A stretch of 6,922 nt of DNA, taken from positions 1 to 6,922 of the forward strand of contig DATKMP010000028.1 of the NCBI GenBank assembly GCA_035541775.1, in the 5' to 3' direction. This document shows positions 1 through 5,748 of the stretch, in pieces (the stretch's first letter is position 1; each line of letters opens with the position of its first letter). Under the pieces are notes generated by a model. It was not told the origin of the DNA, ran no database searches, and was given only the letters and a program-made list of their open reading frames with translations. A program made the position numbers and the translations under genes. The DNA comes from DATKMP01 sp035541775. GTDB taxonomy: Bacteria > Bacteroidota > Ignavibacteria > UBA10030.

Positions 1-402
1 CAAGCGATGCACGAAGGCACAACGCGTGTGGATCAAGGTATTACGCGGGCCGACCGTGCCGGTGAATCACTGCGAGATCTTGTCGTCATTTCCCAGCAAG
101 TAACAGATATGGTGATGCAAATTGTTACTGCCAGCGCACAGCAATCCGCTGCCAGCGATCAAATCAATAAAAATATTGAAGCGATTAGCGTATCGACAGA
201 ACATACGGCCACAGGAACACAGCAGATCGTTCAAACGGCCGGCGATCTGCACCAGCTTACCGAACGCTTGGACAACCTTCTTATGCGTTTCAAATTAGCG
301 GAAGATGAACAAGCATTCGCTTCTCCTGCAGAAGAAAAAAAATCGATTCTTAAATCTCATCTCGCCGTGCGTGCAAACGGCAAGCTCGTGCCGCACGAAT
401 AA
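1..402 (+). CDS. Methyl-accepting chemotaxis protein, C-terminal fragment (5' end outside window)
   Basis: The reading frame is open from the first base, so the ATG at position 7 is an internal methionine and not the start. The 133 visible residues are the end of a chemoreceptor signalling domain: a long helical coiled coil rich in Ala, Gln, Ser and Thr, including the stretch AQQSAASDQINKNIEAIS and the closing helix with LHQLTERLDNLLMRF, typical of the returning methylation helix. Chemoreceptors pass ligand signals across the inner membrane to CheW and the kinase CheA; the sensor, membrane, HAMP and CheA-contact tip parts lie upstream of the window. After the coiled coil there is a tail of about 35 residues, acidic then basic, ending LVPHE. 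It lacks the NWETF-type pentapeptide that tethers CheR/CheB in some receptors. A strong terminator follows, so this gene is probably the end of its transcript. The family is certain; the ligand cannot be told. Confidence 0.94.
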   Translation, partial: QAMHEGTTRVDQGITRADRAGESLRDLVVISQQVTDMVMQIVTASAQQSAASDQINKNIEAISVSTEHTATGTQQIVQTAGDLHQLTERLDNLLMRFKLAEDEQAFASPAEEKKSILKSHLAVRANGKLVPHE

Positions 403-423
403 TTTTTTCTCCCCAGACAACCA

Positions 424-463
424 AAAACGGCAGCGCCTTCTTTTGTGAAGGCGTTGCTGTTTT
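424..463 (+). terminator. Intrinsic terminator after the chemoreceptor gene
   Basis: The arms at 424-440 and 447-463 pair over 17 positions, with two G-U wobbles and otherwise Watson-Crick pairs, around the six-base loop TTTTGT. The core arm is CAGCGCCTTC against GAAGGCGTTGCTG. The stem runs into TTTT and then a pyrimidine-rich stretch (TTTTCTCCTGTC). It starts 21 bases after the chemoreceptor stop codon. An A run at 423-427 precedes the left arm, so the hairpin could also work on the opposite strand, though no minus-strand gene ends here. Confidence 0.88.
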
Positions 464-471
464 CTCCTGTC

Positions 472-502
472 TTGCTTGTACCCTCTTATTTGGCTAACTT
501 TC
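472..502 (+). promoter_or_regulatory. Weak candidate promoter for dnaG
   Basis: Only 46 bases separate the terminator from the dnaG ATG, so a dedicated dnaG promoter must lie here or overlap the terminator. The best fit is TTGCTT (472-477), 17 bases, then TAACTT (495-500). Read as TAACTTTC (495-502), the second element also resembles the Bacteroidota -7 consensus TAnnTTTG with one mismatch. Either reading puts the transcript start within a few bases of the ATG at 510, giving a very short leader or none. Both boxes match only modestly, so this is inference from position more than from motif quality. Confidence 0.22.
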
Positions 503-509
503 ATTGGTC

Positions 510-2393
510 ATGCGTATTCCCGATGATACCATAGAAGAAGTTCGCAACAGCACAGATATAATCGATGTTGTTTCGGCGTATGTGCGTTTGAAAAAACGCG
601 GCAAAAATTATCTTGGCCTGTGTCCCTTCCATACAGAAAAAACACCGTCGTTCACCGTAAGCGCCGAGAAACAAATGTATCATTGTTTCGGCTGCGGCAA
701 AGGTGGCAATCTTTTTACGTTTGTGATGGAAATGGAAAAAGTGTCCTTTGTGGAAGCCGTGCGTTCGCTTGCGGCCAAGGCAGGCATTACGATTCCCGAA
801 GAAACAAGACCGCAAACTGAAGAACAAAGCGAAGCCGAACGATTATATGATGTCTGCCGTTTTGCCGGCATGCAATTCTACAAAAATCTTGTTGAAACAG
901 ACGAAGCCGTGCCTGACGGCAGGCAGGGAAAATTTGCATTAGACTATGTGCACAAGCGCGGCTTTACCGACGAAACCATTCGCACCTTTGGTGTGGGATA
1001 TTCGCAAAATTCATGGGATGCGTTGGTGCAGCTCGCGGCAACAGAAGGATTTAAACCGGAAGAATTGGTGAAAGCGGGCGTGGCACGCAAGCGCGAAGAC
1101 GGTTCGTTGTACGATTATTTCCGCGGACGTGTGATGTTCCCAATTTTTTCGGCAACAGGAAGAGTCATTGGTTTTGGCGCGCGAAAAATTTTAGAGGACG
1201 ATCCTATTGCCGGCAAATACATCAATTCTCCCGAAACTCCCATCTACAATAAAAGCCGTGTGCTGTTCGGATTGTTTCATGCCAAAGAAGCAATTCGTCA
1301 GGAAGATATGGCGCTTATGGTGGAAGGATATGCAGATTTAATTTCCCTTTATCAAGCGGGAATAAAAAATGTCGTGGCATCCAGCGGAACAGCATTGACG
1401 GAAGAACAGGTGGCGCTGCTCGGGCGATATTCCAAAAATCTGACACTTGTGTATGACGGCGATTCTGCCGGATCCAATGCAACGCTGCGGGGCATTGATA
1501 TTGCCTTGGAACAGGATTTTAATGTGCGCATTGTTGTGCTGCCGGAAGAGGAAGACCCGGATTCCTTTGTGCAGAAAAACGGCGGCAATGCATTTAACGA
1601 GTTGTTAAAGAATGCTGTTTCCTTTATCGATTTTAAAGCGTCGCGGTTTCAACAGAGCGGAGCATTTGCCACGCCGGAAGGAAAAACAGATGCGGTGCGG
1701 TCGCTCGTTCAGTCGATGGCAAAGATGAACGATGAACTGAAACGAAATTTTTATGTCAAAGAAGTTGCAGAAAAGTACGGCATCCACGAAAGTGTTTTGT
1801 TCCGCGAATTGGGAACATTGCTGCATGAACGAACACCGTTTCGCGCCGGCCATCCGCCGCGGGTTGAAGCAATTCTTCCGGCAAAAGAACCGGGCGTGGC
1901 GCCGGAAAAAAAATCTGAAAAAATTCCTGCGGAAGAACGCGACCTCGTCAAGTTACTGCTGGAAGGCAATCTCGACGTTCTTCATTTTATCCTTTCTCAT
2001 ATTTCTGTCGAACAGTTCGGCAATGCACAAACGCGAGCACTTGCACAATTCCTGATTGATCGTTATGATGAACGAGGAACGATTGATGCGACATCCATCG
2101 TTCATGAAATTGCGGATCCAGCAATGCAAAATTTAGTCAGCGATTTAACATTGAGCCGGTATGAATTGAGCCGGAACTGGGAACATGGTATTGACGAACC
2201 GGATCCCATGATCATTGCGCGCGATGCTCTTTGGAGAATGCAGCGAAAAGCGATTCAACGGGCAATGGAAGAAAATCAACGCGCTATGCGTGATGCCGCT
2301 GCCCAGCACACGGATACGATGCCGTTGCTGCAGCGCCAGCAGGAATTATTGCAGATGTCAAAACAATTAGAACAATTAAAAACCACAACATAA
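510..2393 (+). CDS. dnaG: DNA primase DnaG
   Basis: DnaG makes the RNA primers for DNA replication and acts with the DnaB helicase at the fork. With the start at ATG 510 the protein has 627 residues, normal for the family. Domains in order: a CHC2 zinc-binding domain with ligands C38, H41, C59 and C62 (CPFH and HCFGC); the RNA polymerase core with FRGRVMFPI (204-212) and GRVIGFGAR (217-225); a TOPRIM fold with E272 in VEGYAD, SSGTALT (291-297), D316 and D318 in DGDSAG, and DPDSF (349-353); a charged, proline-rich linker at about 440-475; and a helical helicase-binding domain to the end. All metal-binding acidic residues are present, so it should be active. A TTG two codons upstream (504) is possible, but MRIPDD at 510 matches the usual DnaG N-terminus. 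No Shine-Dalgarno sequence is visible. Unlike the classic rpsU-dnaG-rpoD arrangement, a ferredoxin gene follows after 8 bases. Confidence 0.98.
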   Translation: MRIPDDTIEEVRNSTDIIDVVSAYVRLKKRGKNYLGLCPFHTEKTPSFTVSAEKQMYHCFGCGKGGNLFTFVMEMEKVSFVEAVRSLAAKAGITIPEETRPQTEEQSEAERLYDVCRFAGMQFYKNLVETDEAVPDGRQGKFALDYVHKRGFTDETIRTFGVGYSQNSWDALVQLAATEGFKPEELVKAGVARKREDGSLYDYFRGRVMFPIFSATGRVIGFGARKILEDDPIAGKYINSPETPIYNKSRVLFGLFHAKEAIRQEDMALMVEGYADLISLYQAGIKNVVASSGTALTEEQVALLGRYSKNLTLVYDGDSAGSNATLRGIDIALEQDFNVRIVVLPEEEDPDSFVQKNGGNAFNELLKNAVSFIDFKASRFQQSGAFATPEGKTDAVRSLVQSMAKMNDELKRNFYVKEVAEKYGIHESVLFRELGTLLHERTPFRAGHPPRVEAILPAKEPGVAPEKKSEKIPAEERDLVKLLLEGNLDVLHFILSHISVEQFGNAQTRALAQFLIDRYDERGTIDATSIVHEIADPAMQNLVSDLTLSRYELSRNWEHGIDEPDPMIIARDALWRMQRKAIQRAMEENQRAMRDAAAQHTDTMPLLQRQQELLQMSKQLEQLKTTT

Positions 2394-2401
2394 AGAATAC
2401 T

Positions 2402-2644
2402 ATGCCACGAACAACACCATTAATGATTTATATTACTCCGGGCAAATGCGATTACTGCGGCTGCTGTGTGGGAGTATGCCCCGAAGATGCCATTGAGTTG
2501 ATGGAATCCCGCATTTCGATCATCGACGAACGCTGCACAAATTGCAGCAAGTGCGTGTGGGCATGTCCGTTTGAAGTGATTCAATTTCATCGAGAAGGAA
2601 TTGCCGCACTGCCGCTGCAACAGCAGCAGTATCTCAATCAATAA
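2402..2644 (+). CDS. 2[4Fe-4S] bacterial-type ferredoxin
   Basis: This is an 80-residue electron carrier with two classic CxxCxxCxxxCP motifs: C16, C19, C22, C26-P and C45, C48, C51, C55-P. These bind two [4Fe-4S] clusters in the usual crossed pattern, so it is a low-potential cytoplasmic ferredoxin. An additional cysteine, C21, sits next to ligand C22. A tail of 24 residues follows the last cluster motif and ends in a Gln-rich stretch (LPLQQQQYLNQ), longer than in minimal clostridial ferredoxins. The start at ATG 2402 lies 8 bases after the dnaG stop; an internal ATG at 2423 (MIYITPGKC) would give a 73-residue protein that keeps both clusters and looks more like a typical ferredoxin N-terminus. 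Neither start has a convincing Shine-Dalgarno sequence. It is most likely co-transcribed with dnaG and with the reductase downstream, which is its probable electron acceptor; that partnership is inferred. Confidence 0.93.
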   Translation: MPRTTPLMIYITPGKCDYCGCCVGVCPEDAIELMESRISIIDERCTNCSKCVWACPFEVIQFHREGIAALPLQQQQYLNQ

Positions 2645-2676
2645 TTATTCATTTTTCATCCAGATCAGAGAACAAC

Positions 2677-3849
2677 ATGCTTAAAGAAGAATATGATGTT
2701 ATCGTCGTCGGAGCAGGTCCGGCCGGATCGACTGCTGCACGCTTTGCTGCGGAAGGCGGCGCCCGCGTTTTGCTTTTGGAAAAAGATCGCGATGTCGGCT
2801 ATCCCGTGCATTGCGCGGAAGCAGTAAGCGATGAAGGCATCTCGCAATTTATCAAACCCGATCCGAAATGGATCGCAACCACCGTCACGAAGTTCCGTCT
2901 CGTAGCGCCCAACGGCAAAGAAGTGGTTCCGCGGTTGGATGGGCCCGGGTATGTTTTGGAGCGACGATTGTTCGATTACGAACTTGCACGTGTTGCCGCG
3001 GATGCAGGCGCAGAGGTGATCACGAAAGCGTACGCGTACGATCTTTTGAAAAACGATCGCGGTGAAGCCGTTGGCGTGAAAGCATTGGTAAAAGAACAAG
3101 AGGCCATGTTTCGTTCACGAATCGTGATCGGCGCAGACGGCGTGGAAACACGCGTGGGAAAATGGGCAGGCATTGATACGGCGTGCAGCATTCACGATAT
3201 GGAGAGCTGTGCACAAATGACGCTTGCCGGTGTGCAGATGGATCAGAGTTGTTTAGATTTTCATTTCGGCGATGCCGTTGCGCCAGGCGGATATTTGTGG
3301 GTGTTTCCCAAGGGCAGCACAAAAGCCAATGTCGGTATCGGCATCAGTGTGGAAGAAGCAAAGAAAAAACCCGCCCTAACATATTTGCAAGAATTTATTG
3401 CTCGGAAATATCCGAACGCTTCCATTCTTACGCAAATTGCCGGCGGTGTGCCATGCGCAAAAACCTGCGACACCATTGTGAAGAATCATGTCATGCTGGT
3501 CGGCGACGCAGGGCATCAAGTCAACCCGACTTCCGGCGGCGGCATCATCAGCGGCATGATCGGCGGAATGCTGGCGGGGCAGGTTGCAGCGGAAGCAATT
3601 CAGAAGAACGATCTTTTATGGTTGCCGGAATATCAAAAGCGTTGGCACAAGCGCCTCGGCTGGCGGCACGAAGTATTCTACAATATTAAAGAAGCAATTT
3701 CAGATTTGTCGGATGATACGTTGAACTCCATTTTGACTGCGGCATCCAAACTGCCGGAAGAAAAACGTACAGTCGGCGGCGTATTTCGCTCCGCATTATG
3801 GAATCAACCATCGATGCTTTTGGAAGTGGCAAAGGTTTTTATCTCGTAA
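2677..3849 (+). CDS. Geranylgeranyl reductase family FAD-dependent oxidoreductase
   Basis: This 390-residue flavoprotein belongs to the geranylgeranyl reductase family, whose members hydrogenate isoprenoid double bonds in archaeal lipids, chlorophyll phytyl chains or menaquinone tails. Visible marks: the N-terminal FAD fold with VIVVGAGPAGSTAA (GxGxxG at 12-17) and the acidic LLLEKD strand end; the family motif around C46 (PVHCAEAVS); GADG at 152-155; the substrate-side motif GYLWVFP (205-211) followed by ANVGIG (217-222); and the second FAD motif VGDAGHQVNP with SGGGI (275-290). No signal peptide is seen, and the family acts at the inner face of the membrane. It starts 32 bases after the ferredoxin gene; AGAG at 2667-2670 may be a weak ribosome site. 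Because a ferredoxin lies directly upstream, ferredoxin rather than NADPH is the likely electron donor (inference). The substrate is unknown: archaeal-type ether lipid use would be surprising in a bacterium, so a quinone or other prenyl chain is more likely. Confidence 0.9.
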   Translation: MLKEEYDVIVVGAGPAGSTAARFAAEGGARVLLLEKDRDVGYPVHCAEAVSDEGISQFIKPDPKWIATTVTKFRLVAPNGKEVVPRLDGPGYVLERRLFDYELARVAADAGAEVITKAYAYDLLKNDRGEAVGVKALVKEQEAMFRSRIVIGADGVETRVGKWAGIDTACSIHDMESCAQMTLAGVQMDQSCLDFHFGDAVAPGGYLWVFPKGSTKANVGIGISVEEAKKKPALTYLQEFIARKYPNASILTQIAGGVPCAKTCDTIVKNHVMLVGDAGHQVNPTSGGGIISGMIGGMLAGQVAAEAIQKNDLLWLPEYQKRWHKRLGWRHEVFYNIKEAISDLSDDTLNSILTAASKLPEEKRTVGGVFRSALWNQPSMLLEVAKVFIS

Positions 3850-3862
3850 AAAAAATATTTGT

Positions 3863-5674
3863 TTAAAACTTTCGGTTCAGTCCGTTGGCTCGCACATATT
3901 CTTCCAGTCCCGCGGCAATCTGTTCGGCGATCTTTTGCCGGAAGGCATCATCTAACAAAAGCATTTCGTCTTCGGGATTGGAAAGGAACGCCGTTTCCAC
4001 AAGCACGTTGGGCATCTGCGTCAGCGAGTTGAGCACAAAATTAAATCCGCCGATAACCCCGAATTGTTTTAGCCCGATGGCAAGCATTTTATCATACACA
4101 TCATCCGCAAGCATGTGGTATCCGGCAAAGCGATAGTACGTGCTGACACCGCGCAGCATCAGCGGATCCGAAGCTTCACCCGCAGAATTGCAATGCACGC
4201 TCACCAGCAGCTGTGCGTTAGAATCTAACATCCCTTCGATCCTTTCTCCCGTCGGAGGAGCATCGGTTTCCGTTCTTGTCAACACTACGTTTGCGGCTTT
4301 TGCTTTCAACACGTTTTCTAAATGCCGCACAATGTTCATAGTCACGTCTTTTTCAAACACGCCCGTTGCGCCGATGGCGCCGTGGTTGTCTCCGCCGTGT
4401 CCCGCATCGACGGCAATCGTTAATCCTGCAAGAACCGAATCTTGTGATGCAAACACCGGCGGCCTGCGAATTTTTATTTTCAATGTGGTGCCGGAATATT
4501 CGATGCTGTGCCCCCAATGTGGATGATTCAAGGCGATGAGAAGTCGATACTGATCGGCAGTAACTTGCTGCCACGTAATATTTTCGATTCCTTTGGTAGA
4601 AAGCTGCCGGGCAATCCAATTGGTGTTGGATGTTGCGCCGTACACATCCACGGCCAGCACGTTGGGATTGATCAACTGTTCACTGCTGTACGCAAGTTGA
4701 TCGTCGAGCGCAAGCGAAACAATATCGTACGAACCGCTGCCTATGGCCGTGATTGCTCCTGCCAGCGAATGCGGCAGCGGTGTTTCCGGAGGCAGCAGTT
4801 TAGCATTTTCTTCCGGCAGCCATGCCGTCATCGCTTCAGAAAGTCTGACGCGGTACTGTGACCCCACTTTTCCGTTTATCACCACGCGAACTCCTGCTTC
4901 AAGAAATCCCAACTTCGATCCTCCCAAACGATCCGTGCCCAATCCGTAATTTAAATACGGGCGTTTTCCCATTAACTCCGCAACGCGCGGAAGTTCTTTG
5001 GGAAAGAAAGAAATTTTTGCAGCAGAAGAACATTGTTCGCTGTGCCAAAAACTTTTTTTCAGATGAAAGATCATCGGCACATCACGGACTTCATCTGTTG
5101 GCTTCACCGTATAGCGCCCCGCATAGACGCCGGAAAATCCGCCAGCTTCGCTTGCCGGTAGTTCGTGCATCGGAATTCCTGATTCCACATCGGGAATATC
5201 GAATCGTGCTTCCCAGCCCGGGCTGCCTTTAAATTTCACTTCCAGCACGTCGCCGGTGGCGAGCCATAAATCATCGGACGGCTCCATCATCGCCTGTTCG
5301 ATAACGAGCGTATCATGCGGAGAATTTTTCATCGGCGCGGGACGCAGAAGAACAAATTCACGCCAGAGCGAATCGCCGTTTGCATTCTTCACGGTCAGTC
5401 GCATCGAACTTGCACCGATAGGAACATTGATGAATCCGACAAATGCACCGCTCGCATACACTTTTGTTTCCTTGCCGTTGATGAATGCTTTTGCTTCCGG
5501 CGTTGTGCATGCCGCAATGCGGTAATGGGATGAAAATGTTTTCACCGTATCGCTTGCCGGAAGCTGGACGCGCAAGAACAATGTACCCGGCATCGGCGGT
5601 CGCAGAGGATCGACTGTCGATTGCGCCAGCGATAATGAAACACAAAATAAAGATAGAATGAATGATCGCAGCAT
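3863..5674 (-). CDS. Exported N-acetylmuramoyl-L-alanine amidase (Amidase_3) with long N-terminal region
   Basis: A zinc hydrolase that cuts the bond between N-acetylmuramic acid and the L-Ala of the peptide stem in peptidoglycan, in the periplasm. Of 603 residues, 1-18 form a signal peptide (hydrophobic FILSLFCVSLSLA, probable cleavage near SLA-Q; no good lipobox). Residues about 30-230 look like beta-rich modules. About 255-290 resembles an SH3-like strand set (YRVRLSEAMTAWL), and about 335-405 resembles an AMIN-type peptidoglycan-targeting domain. The catalytic Amidase_3 domain fills 415-603: VDAGHGG (H426), EKDV (E441), SVHCN (H494) and LVETAFLSNPEDE (catalytic E560), all intact. Only 66 residues separate H494 from E560, which leaves little room for the autoinhibitory helix of E. 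coli AmiA/B/C. The start at CAT 5672-5674 has GGGA five bases upstream. It lies 74 bases downstream of a membrane-protein gene and converges on the reductase gene. The enzyme class is sure; the N-terminal domain names are tentative. Confidence 0.94.
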   Translation of the reverse strand: MLRSFILSLFCVSLSLAQSTVDPLRPPMPGTLFLRVQLPASDTVKTFSSHYRIAACTTPEAKAFINGKETKVYASGAFVGFINVPIGASSMRLTVKNANGDSLWREFVLLRPAPMKNSPHDTLVIEQAMMEPSDDLWLATGDVLEVKFKGSPGWEARFDIPDVESGIPMHELPASEAGGFSGVYAGRYTVKPTDEVRDVPMIFHLKKSFWHSEQCSSAAKISFFPKELPRVAELMGKRPYLNYGLGTDRLGGSKLGFLEAGVRVVINGKVGSQYRVRLSEAMTAWLPEENAKLLPPETPLPHSLAGAITAIGSGSYDIVSLALDDQLAYSSEQLINPNVLAVDVYGATSNTNWIARQLSTKGIENITWQQVTADQYRLLIALNHPHWGHSIEYSGTTLKIKIRRPPVFASQDSVLAGLTIAVDAGHGGDNHGAIGATGVFEKDVTMNIVRHLENVLKAKAANVVLTRTETDAPPTGERIEGMLDSNAQLLVSVHCNSAGEASDPLMLRGVSTYYRFAGYHMLADDVYDKMLAIGLKQFGVIGGFNFVLNSLTQMPNVLVETAFLSNPEDEMLLLDDAFRQKIAEQIAAGLEEYVRANGLNRKF

Positions 5675-5679
5675 GAATT

Positions 5680-5718
5680 TCCCGATGACAATTATGAAAA
5701 ATTCTTTCTTCTAATCAA
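5680..5718 (-). promoter_or_regulatory. Candidate promoter and ribosome site for the amidase gene
   Basis: On the minus strand, in the 74-base gap before the amidase, TTGATT (5718-5713) is followed after 16 bases by CATAAT (5696-5691), a fair sigma-70-like pair. GGGA (5683-5680) then lies five bases before the ATG at 5674. If used, transcription would begin only about ten bases before the start codon, which would crowd the ribosome site. The gap is AT-rich, so such boxes can arise by chance; read-through from the upstream membrane-protein gene is an alternative. Confidence 0.25.
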
Positions 5719-5748
5719 TTAAGAAATAGAATGAAATTCAAGTCGGCA

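Noticed and set aside
504..509. TTG codon at 504 as the dnaG start
   Set aside because: It adds only M-V before the ATG at 510, lacks a ribosome site, and the ATG gives the usual DnaG N-terminus MRIPDD.
2645..2676. Gap between ferredoxin and reductase examined for a promoter or terminator
   Set aside because: It is 32 bases, AT-rich, without hairpin or paired promoter boxes; it fits a within-operon spacer.
3029..3040. Perfect 12-base palindrome CGTACGCGTACG
   Set aside because: It lies inside the reductase gene and simply encodes part of KAYAYD; there is a single copy and no operator context.
3183..3689. Open frame of 168 codons on the plus strand inside the reductase gene
   Set aside because: It lies wholly within an unmistakable flavoprotein gene in another frame, and its product is Arg/Cys/His-rich with no recognisable motif, typical of a shadow frame.
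4140..4526. Open frame of 128 codons on the plus strand opposite the amidase catalytic domain
   Set aside because: It is antisense to conserved catalytic motifs and shows no domain, ribosome site or neighbours; best explained by codon bias of the amidase.
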